A stretch of 32,289 nucleotides of DNA from Actinomycetes bacterium (GCA_029782025.1 JAKOVR010000047.1:1-32289); one strand, 5' to 3'. Counted from the stretch's first letter, positions 1-7,469 are shown. Program-made: numbers and translations. The notes: generated from the letters alone by a model not told the origin.

Positions 1-67
1 GGGCACAGAACTTGGTGACGTTCAGATCGTCGAGATCGATCTCGACGATGGTTCGCCGAAGGTTCAT
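1..67 (-). CDS. N-terminus of a putative transposase/integrase (partial)
   Basis: Only 22 codons are visible; the gene runs off the left edge. The start is ATG at 67, preceded by AGAGGAAG six nt upstream, a good Shine-Dalgarno. An in-frame ATG at 88 is possible but has no such site. The residues end in LNVTKFCA, which resembles the beginning of the N-terminal helix-turn-helix of IS481-family integrases. That resemblance, together with the terminal repeats just upstream, is the only ground for the call. It could equally be an unrelated small regulator. Confidence 0.45.
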   Translation of the reverse strand, partial: MNLRRTIVEIDLDDLNVTKFCA

Positions 68-168
68 AGGGACTTCCTCTTGGGCCATGAGCTCAAGGCT
101 CACGGGGGTCAGGTCAGACCGTGAGGGATGTCCCGCGACATGTGTGAGGGATGTGCTGCAAGATCACA
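1..168 (-). mobile_element. Partial end of a putative IS481-like insertion sequence
   Basis: Read on the minus strand from 168, this starts with TGTGATC and carries two direct repeats of GTGAGGGATGT (121-131 and 144-154) around the inverted repeat ATGTC-CCGC-GACAT (128-141). A minus-strand gene begins inside, pointing off the window. A TGT tip, nested sub-terminal repeats and a transposase-like start about 80-100 nt inside match, from general knowledge, IS3/IS481-type ends of actinobacteria. The outer edge falls exactly where a palindromic repeat is broken at 168/169. The other end is outside the window, so family and target duplication cannot be checked here. Confidence 0.5.
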
Positions 169-216
169 GGCGCGCATAGCGCACCCTTACGCACCCAAGG
201 AACAGGACGTCACCGC
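169..216. repeat. Truncated copy of the 47-nt palindromic repeat
   Basis: Bases 169-200 equal the last 32 nt of the full palindrome (compare 1291-1322). The next 16 nt (201-216) are also identical to those following the copy at 1276-1322. The first 15 nt of the left arm are missing and replaced by the IS-like end. The shared downstream flank means the copied unit is longer than the hairpin in at least these two places. Confidence 0.85.
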
Positions 217-303
217 TAGCGTGCGACGATGCGAGCCGCCCGACGGCAGCGACCTGCCCTCCTCCCACGCCCCAGGGCCGTGCCCGGAGCGCGTGCTCGC
301 ACG

Positions 304-1266
304 GTGAAGGGCGCGGCGACGAGCATGCGGTCGAGCGCCGTCGTCCTGGCCGTGGCGATCGGCGCGTCGGCCTGCGGTCGAGAATCGCGGGTCGCGGCGC
401 AGGTGCCGCTCGATCCCCCGTCTCCCGCCACCATCGCCTCCGGGGTGCTCATCACGCCGAGCGGTGTCGTGGCGCCGATCCTCGGCGCGTTCGGTGCGGG
501 GGCCGGCCATTGGGTGCGTACCCCGTGCTTCGGCATCGCCGCCGTCTGGGGCGGCGAGGTCGTCGGACGAGTCGACGTCGTCCTCGACCCAGGCCACGGC
601 GGGGAGGAGCAGGGCGCGGTGGCCGCCGACGGTCTCCAGGAGAAGACGGTCAACGCCGCGGTAGCGGCCCGCGCTGCCATGGCCTTGCGGGCCAGGGGCT
701 TCACCGTCGCCCTCACCCGCTCCGGGGACACGTGGCTCTCGGTCCGCACCCGCGCCGAGATCGCACGTGCTCTCCAGCCTCGCCTGCTCCTGTCGATCCA
801 CCACAACGGTGGCGACACCCATGACCTGGCGACCGGACCGCACCCCGCCCCGCAGGTCTTCCACCAAGTCGGGTCGGCCCACGGCCGCCGCACTTCGATC
901 GCGGTCGCCGACGGTGTGGCCGGTGCGCTCGATCCCTTCGGCGGGCCCTGGGTGCAGAACCCAGGGGCCGGCGCGACGAGCCGCGAGAGCGACGACACGC
1001 CGGGCCGCGACTACTACGGCCTCTTGCGCTACACCACCGGTGTCCCGGCGGTGCTCTCCGAGGCGGCCTACCTGACCGGCCCCGACGAGGCGAGGCTTCT
1101 CGCCCGGCCGGATGTCACCGCCGCCGAGGGCGACGCCATCGCCGCCGCCATCGCAGCGACGATCCCCGACCGCCGCTCGTTGATGGACGAGCCCGCCACG
1201 GAACGACTCCCCCTCGGGCCGCTGAGCAACAGCGACGCCGGCTGCCGGGAACCGGCCCTCGTCTGA
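304..1266 (+). CDS. N-acetylmuramoyl-L-alanine amidase (Amidase_3), putative lipoprotein
   Basis: Zinc amidase that cleaves the bond between muramic acid and the peptide stem of peptidoglycan. Counting from GTG 304, the family metal and catalytic residues are in place: His98 in LDPGHGG, Glu113 in LQEKTVN, His166 in SIHHNG, and the late glutamate Glu253 in VLSEAAYLT. The N-terminus is a short hydrophobic signal ending in a lipobox-like IGASAC (Cys24), suggesting a lipid-anchored protein outside the membrane. I chose GTG 304 because it gives a lipoprotein-length signal; ATG 325 and ATG 229 are in frame, the latter placing the signal 32 residues inside. No clear Shine-Dalgarno decides this. The insert between the His motif and the last Glu is longer than in minimal amidases. 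A full palindromic repeat begins 9 nt after the stop. Confidence 0.88.
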   Translation: MKGAATSMRSSAVVLAVAIGASACGRESRVAAQVPLDPPSPATIASGVLITPSGVVAPILGAFGAGAGHWVRTPCFGIAAVWGGEVVGRVDVVLDPGHGGEEQGAVAADGLQEKTVNAAVAARAAMALRARGFTVALTRSGDTWLSVRTRAEIARALQPRLLLSIHHNGGDTHDLATGPHPAPQVFHQVGSAHGRRTSIAVADGVAGALDPFGGPWVQNPGAGATSRESDDTPGRDYYGLLRYTTGVPAVLSEAAYLTGPDEARLLARPDVTAAEGDAIAAAIAATIPDRRSLMDEPATERLPLGPLSNSDAGCREPALV

Positions 1267-1275
1267 CGCCCCACC

Positions 1276-1322
1276 CCTTGGGTGCGTAAGGGCGCGCATA
1301 GCGCACCCTTACGCACCCAAGG
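1276..1322. repeat. 47-nt palindromic repeat, copy 2 (orientation A)
   Basis: Two 22-nt arms around a 3-nt loop (ATA). The arms begin CCTTGGGTGCGTAAGGG and end with its complement. One position (18 against 30) is C with A on this strand and U with G on the opposite RNA, which gives the element an orientation. It starts 9 nt after the amidase stop and lies upstream of the next gene's -10 hexamer. It is identical to 9251-9297 and, reversed, to 16095-16141. Confidence 0.95.
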
Positions 1323-1360
1323 AACAGGACGTCACCGCGGCGGGGCGGGCCGGCGTTCGG

Positions 1361-1366
1361 TACCCT
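1361..1366 (+). promoter_or_regulatory. -10 hexamer TACCCT of a leaderless-type promoter
   Basis: TACCCT lies 9 nt upstream of the ATG at 1376, with no Shine-Dalgarno between, as in other leaderless starts of this window. Confidence 0.45.
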
Positions 1367-1375
1367 CGGTCGGTC

Positions 1376-2506
1376 ATGGGGGTCATCGACAGCGATCAGC
1401 ACCTCGTGGAACCACGGGGACTGTGGGAGGCGTGGATGGACCCGGCCGACCGGCCCCTGGCCATCCGGCTCGAGGACGACGACCTGGGCTACACCCGCAT
1501 CGTGTGGGACGGCCGGACGATCGGCCTGGCCGAGGTGCAGACGCCGGGCGACACGGCGACGATCGGGGAACGCCACCGCCGCTACCTCGCCGGCGAGCCG
1601 GCCCAGATGCGGTACGACGACCAGCTCCCCCGCGACCACTGGGATCCGGCGGCGAGGTGCACCACGCTCGACGCCCTCGGCCTCGACGAGGCCGTGCTCT
1701 TCCCGAACTACGGCCTGCTCTGGGAGCGCACGCTCGACCGTTCCCTCCCCGCGCTCCTCGCCAACATGGGGGCGTGGAACCGCTGGTGCGGTGCCGTGAG
1801 GGACGAGGGCGGAGGCCGCCTCCACCCCGTCGCCCACCTCAGCCTGCGCGACCCGGACTGGCTCGACACCCAATTGGCGCACCTGTCGGCAGCGGGCGTC
1901 CGGCTGGGCATGATCGCGCCCGCTCTCGTCGACGGACGGCCGCTCTCCCACCCCGACCTCGACCGGTGCTGGTCGGCTTTCGAGCACCACGGCGTTACCC
2001 CGGTGTTCCACGTCGCCGATCAGCGCCGACCGTTCGACGACGCCTGGTACACCGATCTCGACCGGGCGTTCGTCCCCACCCTCGAGTCGGTGTTCCTCTG
2101 GACGGCGCCGGCCCTGGCCCTCACCGACCTGATCGTCAACGGCGTGCTCGAGCGCCACCCCGCGTTGCGGCTGGGGGTGGTGGAGCTGTCGGCCGTGTGG
2201 CTCCCCATGTTCGTGCTGATGCTCGACGGTGGCGTCGACTTCACCACCAAGCTCAACGGGGGGCCCGTCGCACCGCTGTCGCTCCGGCCCAGCGAATACC
2301 TGTTCCGCCAGGTGCGCGTGTCGTCGTTCTCCTACGAGCTCCCGGAACGCCTCACCCACCAGCTCGGCGGCCGGGACATCCTCATGGCCTGCAGCGATTA
2401 CCCGCACTCGGAGGGCACGGCGACACCGCTCCCCGACTACCGGATCGATCCGGCGGTCGCACCCGCGCTCTTCCACGACAACGCCGCGTTCCTCCTCGGG
2501 CGTTGA
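1376..2506 (+). CDS. Amidohydrolase family protein (Amidohydro_2, metal-dependent TIM barrel)
   Basis: 376 residues, the usual size of the ACMSD-like amidohydrolase-2 family, which hydrolyses or decarboxylates small organic acids with a divalent metal. The N-terminal strand MGVIDSDQH carries the D-x-D-x-H type metal motif. PVFHVAD near residue 217 supplies a second histidine, and CSDYPHSEG near residue 340 is the typical C-terminal Asp motif of the family. These proteins are abundant in actinobacteria, often near lipid or aromatic catabolism genes, but no neighbour here identifies the substrate. Transcribed alone; ATG 1376 fits the leaderless -10 at 1361. The family is secure, the reaction unknown. 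Confidence 0.87.
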   Translation: MGVIDSDQHLVEPRGLWEAWMDPADRPLAIRLEDDDLGYTRIVWDGRTIGLAEVQTPGDTATIGERHRRYLAGEPAQMRYDDQLPRDHWDPAARCTTLDALGLDEAVLFPNYGLLWERTLDRSLPALLANMGAWNRWCGAVRDEGGGRLHPVAHLSLRDPDWLDTQLAHLSAAGVRLGMIAPALVDGRPLSHPDLDRCWSAFEHHGVTPVFHVADQRRPFDDAWYTDLDRAFVPTLESVFLWTAPALALTDLIVNGVLERHPALRLGVVELSAVWLPMFVLMLDGGVDFTTKLNGGPVAPLSLRPSEYLFRQVRVSSFSYELPERLTHQLGGRDILMACSDYPHSEGTATPLPDYRIDPAVAPALFHDNAAFLLGR

Positions 2507-2540
2507 ACCCTGCGAACCGGCCGCGCACGGCGCCGGCCCG

Positions 2541-2729
2541 TCACCGCGGCAGGAACGATGGCACCCGGGCCGGCAGGATCTGCCGGACGGCGGGGAGGAG
2601 CAGGCCCAGCGCCGCACCGTCGAAGGGGCCGGCCGGCGGCTGGCCACCGTCGCCAGGCGCGGCGAAGCCTTCGACGTCGGCCTCACGCTCGTGGTCGGTG
2701 ATCGGTCGAGCGGGATAGGTCACGGGCAT
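2541..2729 (-). CDS. Small hypothetical protein, 62 residues
   Basis: I do not recognise this protein. It starts MPVTYPARPITDHEREADVE and ends with a more hydrophobic AALGLLLPAVRQILPARVP, possibly one amphipathic helix. The start is well supported: GGAGG lies six nt upstream of ATG 2729. It sits 34 nt beyond the amidohydrolase stop on the opposite strand and 89 nt downstream of the IF2_N membrane protein, with a hairpin between. The ribosome site is the main reason to treat it as a gene. Confidence 0.55.
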   Translation of the reverse strand: MPVTYPARPITDHEREADVEGFAAPGDGGQPPAGPFDGAALGLLLPAVRQILPARVPSFLPR

Positions 2730-2752
2730 CGCCCACCTCCGGGTCCGGGGAC

Positions 2753-2770
2753 GCACCGCTCCGGCGGTGC
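2753..2770 (-). terminator. Small hairpin between two minus-strand genes
   Basis: Perfect 7-bp stem GCACCGC/GCGGTGC with a 4-nt loop. It lies 48 nt after the stop of the membrane-protein gene and 24 nt before the start of the 62-residue ORF. There is no U tract, so it could be a weak terminator or a leader structure. Confidence 0.35.
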
Positions 2771-2818
2771 TGCCCTCCCTGACCGGCCGGGGCCGGATCG
2801 CTTACGCGCCCGCGCCGA

Positions 2819-3751
2819 TCAGGGCCCGTACCGACGACGGTGGGCCTTGGCGGCGCTGCGCTCCTGGAACCCGCGCCCCACCATGACGACCCCAGCGATG
2901 ATGGGCCAGAAGAAGAAGTAGTACCGCCCACCGATGGGGAACAGGAAGGTCACGGCCGGGATGGCCAGGCCGAGGGCCAGCACCCCCACCCCCGCCCAGA
3001 GGGTGCGGTTGGCGCGGGCCATGGCCGCGGCGACGGAGGCCGGATGGGACGGCGGCGGCACCGGGAACCCGGTCGGGGGTCCGACGCCGGCTCCGTAGCC
3101 GCCAGCGCCGAACGGGGGAACGCCCGAGCCGTACGACCCCGCACTCGGGGCGCCGTAGCCCGGATTCGGGCCGTACGGAGCCGGGCCGGGGCCATAGCCG
3201 GTCGGCGCTCCCCAGGCCGGAGGTGCCGGAGGCGTCCCGCCCGTCGGGATCCACGCCGGGGGCGCCGGGGACGGGGCACCCCACGGTGACGGGGCCGTGG
3301 CCGGCCCACCACCGGTCGGCACCCCGCCCGAGGGCGGCGACCACGGGCTGACCGGCGGGCCGGGAGGAGCGGCCGCCGGCGATGGCGCAGCCGCCGGCGA
3401 TGGCGATGGCACCGGCCCGGGGCCCGACGCCGCACCAGTCAGCGCGGCGAAGAGCGCCCCTGGCGGGGTCGTGCCGCCTGCACCCGACCAGGGCGCGCTC
3501 GAGGACGGATCTCCTGCCGTCGACGGCTGACCGCCCACCGACGCCGCACCCCAGGTCGACGCTCCGTGAAGACCCGCCGCCCCGCCGGACGCGGCAGCGC
3601 GGAACCGCTCGGCGTCGCCGGCACCGAGCATCGTGGTGCCGGCGGCGTCGCGGATGCCGATGGCCGCACAGATGTCGAGGGCATCGAGCGTCCGCAGGCC
3701 GAACTCGTCGGCCAGATCGATCACCCGAACTGCGTCGGTCGCTTCGTCCAC
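2819..3751 (-). CDS. Membrane protein with an N-terminal IF2_N-like domain and Pro/Gly-rich linker
   Basis: 310 residues from GTG 3751, which has GGGAGGG nine nt upstream; a longer frame to 3859 would run into pyrE. Three parts are visible. Residues 1-50 (VRVIDLADEFGLRTLDALDI) look like the small helical IF2_N domain, normally at the N-terminus of translation initiation factor IF-2. About 190 residues of Gly/Pro/Ala/Ser-rich low-complexity linker with Tyr-Gly-Pro motifs follow. The C-terminus has two hydrophobic segments (WAGVGVLALGLAIPAVTFLF and YYFFFWPIIAGVVMVG) and a basic tail. The order implies a cytoplasmic helical head on a flexible tether anchored in the membrane. Function unknown. 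It is divergent from pyrE. Confidence 0.72.
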   Translation of the reverse strand: MDEATDAVRVIDLADEFGLRTLDALDICAAIGIRDAAGTTMLGAGDAERFRAAASGGAAGLHGASTWGAASVGGQPSTAGDPSSSAPWSGAGGTTPPGALFAALTGAASGPGPVPSPSPAAAPSPAAAPPGPPVSPWSPPSGGVPTGGGPATAPSPWGAPSPAPPAWIPTGGTPPAPPAWGAPTGYGPGPAPYGPNPGYGAPSAGSYGSGVPPFGAGGYGAGVGPPTGFPVPPPSHPASVAAAMARANRTLWAGVGVLALGLAIPAVTFLFPIGGRYYFFFWPIIAGVVMVGRGFQERSAAKAHRRRYGP

Positions 3752-3824
3752 GTCGATCGACCCTCCCGATCCACCGCCGGCCGGTCGCGACAGACCGCCG
3801 GCGAGCGGACTGTACCGCGCACGG

Positions 3825-3830
3825 TAGGGT
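3825..3830 (+). promoter_or_regulatory. -10 hexamer TAGGGT for pyrE
   Basis: TAGGGT seven nt before the GTG at 3838, with no ribosome binding site between. Identical hexamers precede the ketopantoate reductase gene (24494) and tRNA-Ser (31841). Confidence 0.6.
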
Positions 3831-3837
3831 CGCCGTC

Positions 3838-4410
3838 GTGAACGCTTCCGCCCTCTCACCCGCTGCCATCACGCTCCTCACGATCCTCAAGGCACGGGGC
3901 TACGAGCGGCGGGCCGAACCGTTCCAGCTGTCATCGGGCGGCACCAGCCACGACTACGTCGATTGCCGGTCCGCCCTCGCCGCCGGCGACGCCCTGCAGG
4001 CCGCAGCCGAGGCCGTGCTCGACGTGATCGGGGCCAGCGGCGTCCGCTACGACGCCGTCGGGGGCATGACCATGGGGGCCGACCCCATCGCCCACGCCGT
4101 GGCCGTGGTGGGGGGAACGAGCTGGTTCAGCGTCCGCAAGGAGGCCAAGGGCCACGGCAAGGGCAAGCGGGTCGAGGGCGCCGCCATCGGCGCCGGCACG
4201 CCCGTGGTGGTCGTCGATGACGTCACCTCCACCGGCGGGGCCATCGTGAAGACCCTCGATGCGCTCGACGAGGTGGGGGCGGACGTGGTGCTGGCGACCG
4301 TGCTGCTCGACCGTGGCCCGGCGGCCCGGGCGGTGATCGAGGCCCGGGGCGTCCGTTACGTGCCGGTGCTCACCTGGGACGACTTCGGCATCGAGCCCAT
4401 CCTCCTGTAA
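3838..4410 (+). CDS. pyrE: Orotate phosphoribosyltransferase
   Basis: Converts orotate and PRPP to OMP in de novo pyrimidine synthesis, in the cytoplasm. 190 residues, a normal length. The orotate-side signature FQLSSGGTSHDYVDCR lies near residue 30, the catalytic-loop motif SVRKEAKGHGKGKR near residue 100, and the PRPP-binding motif VVVVDDVTSTGG near residue 124. The GTG start at 3838 is set by the leaderless -10 seven nt upstream and by the reading frame. It is monocistronic, divergent from the IF2_N membrane protein and convergent with gluQ (36 nt between stops). No other pyr genes lie in the window. Confidence 0.93.
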   Translation: MNASALSPAAITLLTILKARGYERRAEPFQLSSGGTSHDYVDCRSALAAGDALQAAAEAVLDVIGASGVRYDAVGGMTMGADPIAHAVAVVGGTSWFSVRKEAKGHGKGKRVEGAAIGAGTPVVVVDDVTSTGGAIVKTLDALDEVGADVVLATVLLDRGPAARAVIEARGVRYVPVLTWDDFGIEPILL

Positions 4411-4446
4411 CACCGGGGCCCTTGCGCGGGCACCGGCGGCCGGCGG

Positions 4447-5364
4447 TCAGGCCGGCGGTCGAGCGCCCTCGAATATCCAGGGTCGGCGGGGCAGCCGATC
4501 CGGGTCGAACCGGTCGAGGAGATCGGCGGGCCGCACGGGTCGACCGGGCTCGGCCAGCCCGACGCTGGCGGCGAGCAGGCCGCACACGTCCGCCCCGGTC
4601 AGCCCGTCGACCCGCAGGTCGTCGAGGGTGACCGACCCGTGGCGCTTGGCCAGGCGCCGGCCGTCGGGTCCGAGCACCAGGGGCACGTGGGCGTAGGTCA
4701 CCGGTGGCAGCTCGAGCAGGCGGGTGAGGAGCACCTGGCGGGGGGTGGTCGGGAGGAGGTCGTCGCCGCGGACCACCTCCTCCACGCCTTGCGCCGCATC
4801 GTCCACCACGACGGCGAGGTTGTAGGCCGGCACGCCGTCGTTGCGGCGCACCACGAAGTCGTCCACGACCATCGCCACCGCGCCGTGGAGCCGATCGACC
4901 GCCGCCACCCTCGCCCCCTCGGCCCGCAGGCGCAGCGCCGCCGGCCGACCGGCAGCGAGCCGATCCTCGACCTCGGTCGGCGTCAAGCCCCGGCAGGTGC
5001 CGGGGTAGGCCCCGTCGGGATGCTCCCCGTGGGGGGCGGCCGCGGCGTCGGCGATCTCGCGGCGTGTGCAGAAGCACGGGTAGGTCCGGCCGGCGGCGAC
5101 GAGCCGGTCGATGGCCTCGTCGTAGACGGGGCGCCGCGAGGACTGTCGGATGACCTCGCCGTCCCAGTCGAGTCCGAGCTCGGCGAGGTCGGTCCGATGC
5201 GATGCCTCGATCTCCGGTCGGGCGGCCACGAGGTCGAGGTCCTCGACCCGCAGCAGGAAGGCCGACCCGGCCGACCGCGCGAAGAGCCACGCCAGCAGCG
5301 CGGTGCGGAGGCTCCCGAGATGCAGCGGCCCCGTCGGGCTCGGGGCGAAGCGACCCACGGCCAT
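4447..5364 (-). CDS. gluQ: Glutamyl-Q tRNA(Asp) synthetase
   Basis: Truncated paralogue of glutamyl-tRNA synthetase that attaches glutamate to queuosine at position 34 of tRNA-Asp. 305 residues with only the catalytic Rossmann fold; the anticodon-binding domain of GltX is missing. FAPSPTGPLHLGS is the HIGH-type motif and RLAKRHGS the KMSKS equivalent. The zinc site of the GluQ group shows as CFCTRRE plus YPGTCRG about 20 residues later. The gene implies that the organism makes or salvages queuosine; no que genes are in this window. It follows a TetR gene by 54 nt on the same strand. The ATG at 5364 leaves no room for residues before MAVGRFAPSP, as expected. Confidence 0.92.
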   Translation of the reverse strand: MAVGRFAPSPTGPLHLGSLRTALLAWLFARSAGSAFLLRVEDLDLVAARPEIEASHRTDLAELGLDWDGEVIRQSSRRPVYDEAIDRLVAAGRTYPCFCTRREIADAAAAPHGEHPDGAYPGTCRGLTPTEVEDRLAAGRPAALRLRAEGARVAAVDRLHGAVAMVVDDFVVRRNDGVPAYNLAVVVDDAAQGVEEVVRGDDLLPTTPRQVLLTRLLELPPVTYAHVPLVLGPDGRRLAKRHGSVTLDDLRVDGLTGADVCGLLAASVGLAEPGRPVRPADLLDRFDPDRLPRRPWIFEGARPPA

Positions 5365-5418
5365 GCCGCATGATGCCCGACCCGCGCCCGGGCGCTCGCC
5401 ATCGACGTGGCGCCGCCG

Positions 5419-6138
5419 TCACCGCTCGGGCGCCACCCCCATGCCGCCGAGGACCAGGTCGACGACGCCCTCGGCGTAGGCCCGCAGGTCGGCCGGACGT
5501 CGGGTGGCGGGCGCGTCGGCGAATCGAGCGGCCAGCGCCGGCCAGGTCATGGGGCCGGCGGCGCCGGTCGCCACGAGGAAGTAGAACACCGACCGGGGGA
5601 CGGGGTGCATCCGGCCGTCGTCGGCCAGGCGGTCGAAGATGGCCTCCACCAGCCCCATGGCCGGCTCGATGTAGCGGTCGTAGATGTGGTCGAGCCGCGG
5701 CCCCGGCGTCACCCCCTCCTGGTTGACGACCCGCATGAGGGCGGGCGAGCGGGCCGTCACCTCCACGAACCGCACGAGGACGGCCCGCAGCCGGGACAGG
5801 TCGTCGGCGTGGTCCTCCGCCGCGACCGCTTCGGCCAGCCGGGCGGCCAGCGTCCCGAACCCGAGGTCCACTGCGGCGTACCAGAGCTGGTCCTTGGTGC
5901 CGAAGCGCTGGTGGATCAGGTTGTGGCTCACGCCGAGGCGACGGCACAGGTCGCGCACCGAAGTCCCTTCGTAGCCGAGCTCGGCGAAGGTCTCGAGGGC
6001 GAGGGCCAGGAGCTCCTCGTCGGTGGCGACGGGCGCAGCGCCGGCCGGAGGCCGCCCGCGACCTCGGGGGGCGCCGCTCACCGGCCGATGATCGGCGACG
6101 AGGGCGGCGACCAGGCTGACACGCGCCCATTTTGGCAC
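5419..6138 (-). CDS. TetR family transcriptional regulator
   Basis: Helix-turn-helix repressor family. LLALALETFAELGYEGTSVRDLCRRLGVSHNLIHQRFGTKDQLW (about residues 44-87) is a textbook TetR DNA-binding domain; the rest is an alpha-helical ligand domain with PALMRVVNQEG in the place usual for this family. The start is uncertain: GTG 6138 gives 239 residues, while GTG 6120 six codons later has CAAAAT six nt upstream, fitting leaderless use. No obvious palindromic operator was found in the short gap to the divergent gene at 6204. The target is unknown; gluQ directly downstream is probably not a regulated partner. Confidence 0.88.
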   Translation of the reverse strand: MPKWARVSLVAALVADHRPVSGAPRGRGRPPAGAAPVATDEELLALALETFAELGYEGTSVRDLCRRLGVSHNLIHQRFGTKDQLWYAAVDLGFGTLAARLAEAVAAEDHADDLSRLRAVLVRFVEVTARSPALMRVVNQEGVTPGPRLDHIYDRYIEPAMGLVEAIFDRLADDGRMHPVPRSVFYFLVATGAAGPMTWPALAARFADAPATRRPADLRAYAEGVVDLVLGGMGVAPER

Positions 6139-6190
6139 GGGCCCGGTCCGCGCCGCCCGACCCGGGGCGCACCACGGACCGGGTCCCGGC

Positions 6191-6196
6191 TACGTT
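6191..6196 (+). promoter_or_regulatory. -10 hexamer TACGTT
   Basis: Seven nt upstream of the ATG at 6204, no Shine-Dalgarno; leaderless-type promoter. Confidence 0.4.
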
Positions 6197-6203
6197 CGGC
6201 GCC

Positions 6204-6575
6204 ATGGCTGTGCGCATCGACATCGACGCCACCACGTTGACCGTCACCACCGCCGGCGTCGATACGGCGCTGACCCTGCGGCGGTCGATCCAGATCCCCC
6301 TCGACGCGATCACCGCGGCCCGCGTCGTGACCGTGAGCGAGGCCAAGGGGGAGCTGGGTTGGCGCGTCGCCGGGAGCTACCTGCCCGGCGTCTTCGCCGC
6401 GGGCTGGTTCACCGTTCCTGGGAAGAAGGGGAAGCGCCAGTGGTGGGCCGTGTACCGCGACCCCGAGGTCCTCGTGATCGACACCACCCTCGACCAGCCG
6501 GCCCGCCTCGTGCTCCAGACCGCGGAGCGGCACGACCTCGCCCAGCGGCTTCAGCTGTCGGCCCGCACCTCGTAG
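6204..6575 (+). CDS. Conserved hypothetical protein, bacterial PH-like fold suspected
   Basis: 123 residues, all beta-rich. IRIDIDATTLTVT is followed by a strand-turn pattern and the aromatic GKRQWWAVYRD, then VLVIDT and a C-terminal helix (RHDLAQRLQLS). This order of strands closing with one helix suggests a bacterial PH-like domain, as in small cytoplasmic proteins where IPLDAITAARV marks the first sheet. No signal peptide or membrane segment. ATG 6204 agrees with the leaderless -10. Its last 25 nt overlap the 3' end of the convergent nitrilase gene. The fold is inferred from pattern only; the function is unknown. Confidence 0.7.
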   Translation: MAVRIDIDATTLTVTTAGVDTALTLRRSIQIPLDAITAARVVTVSEAKGELGWRVAGSYLPGVFAAGWFTVPGKKGKRQWWAVYRDPEVLVIDTTLDQPARLVLQTAERHDLAQRLQLSARTS

Positions 6576-7396
6576 GCGGCCGGTCGGCGCCGGGCCAGGC
6601 TGGGGAGCACGGCCCGCACCTCGGCCAGACGGCCGAAGTCGAGGTCGGCGGTGACCACCCCCGGCCCCGGTGCGGTGGCCTCGGCCAGCACCTCGCCCCA
6701 CGGGTCGATGATCATCGAGTGCCCGTGCCAGGAGAGGCCCGGCGCGGTGGTGCCGTGCTGGCCGGCGGCGATGACGAAGCACTGGTCCTCGATGGCCCGG
6801 GCCCGGAGCAGCACCTCCCAGTGCGGCGGGCCCGTGCGGGCGGTGAACGCGGCAGGCACCGTGAGGATCGTGGCCCCGGCCACGGCCAACGCCCGGAAGA
6901 CCTCGGGGAAGCGGAGGTCGTAGCAGATGGAGAACCCGACGACGGCGGCGGGGTGCAGGTCGGGGAGGGCGACGAGGGCGAGGCGGTCGCCGGGTTCGGT
7001 GACGTCGGACTCGCGGAACTCGGCGCCGGGCACGTCGCAGTCGAAGAGGTGGACCTTGCGGTAGGAGCCGAGGACCGTACCGTCCGGCGACAGGAGGACC
7101 GCTGTGTTGGACCGGCGGTCGGGTGCGGTCGGGTCCAGGGCCTCGATGAAGGTGCCGGCATGGAGCCAGATGCCGTGTCGATGGGCCTGCTCCCGGGCCC
7201 AGGCCAGGGTGGGACCGTCGAAGGGTTCGGCCCCGGATCGCAGCACCGCACCCGACCCGAGGCGGTTGACCATCTCCGGCAGCACCACCAGACGGGACCC
7301 TGCTCGCGCCGCTTCCGCGACGAGCTCGCCGGCTTGGGCCAGGTTGTGGTCCCGGTCGGGACCGCTCGTCGTCTGCACCGCGGCAACTCGCACCAT
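6551..7396 (-). CDS. Carbon-nitrogen hydrolase (nitrilase superfamily, Nit/omega-amidase-like)
   Basis: 281 residues from ATG 7396. The catalytic triad is complete: Glu in VVLPEM, Lys in SYRKVHLFD and Cys in SICYDLRFPE. The KVHLFD and CYDLRFPE forms are characteristic of the Nit1/Nit2 branch, which removes amide nitrogen from deaminated glutathione or alpha-ketoglutaramate. That assignment comes from motifs, not assay. The upstream in-frame ATG (7432) is rejected because MVRVAAVQTT is the normal beginning and TACCGT lies 8 nt before it. It lies 73 nt beyond the AurF-like gene on the same strand with its own promoter. Confidence 0.9.
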   Translation of the reverse strand: MVRVAAVQTTSGPDRDHNLAQAGELVAEAARAGSRLVVLPEMVNRLGSGAVLRSGAEPFDGPTLAWAREQAHRHGIWLHAGTFIEALDPTAPDRRSNTAVLLSPDGTVLGSYRKVHLFDCDVPGAEFRESDVTEPGDRLALVALPDLHPAAVVGFSICYDLRFPEVFRALAVAGATILTVPAAFTARTGPPHWEVLLRARAIEDQCFVIAAGQHGTTAPGLSWHGHSMIIDPWGEVLAEATAPGPGVVTADLDFGRLAEVRAVLPSLARRRPAAYEVRADS

Positions 7397-7404
7397 CGGC
7401 AGGA

Positions 7405-7410
7405 ACGGTA
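7405..7410 (-). promoter_or_regulatory. -10 hexamer TACCGT for the nitrilase gene
   Basis: Eight nt before ATG 7396 on the minus strand; leaderless pattern. Confidence 0.45.
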
Positions 7411-7469
7411 CCCGGCGGCGGGAGGTCCCCACCCCGGCGGCCGGCGACCACCGAGCCCGGTACGAGCGG

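Noticed and set aside
187..1299. Minus-strand open frame of 370 codons opposite the amidase gene
   Set aside because: Antisense shadow produced by GC-rich third positions. It begins and ends in palindromic repeats, and composition and lack of motifs show it is not coding.
1282..1323. Short frames starting MRKGAHSAPLRTQG at the repeats
   Set aside because: These are translations of the palindromic repeat itself and recur at each copy; no ribosome site or conserved continuation.
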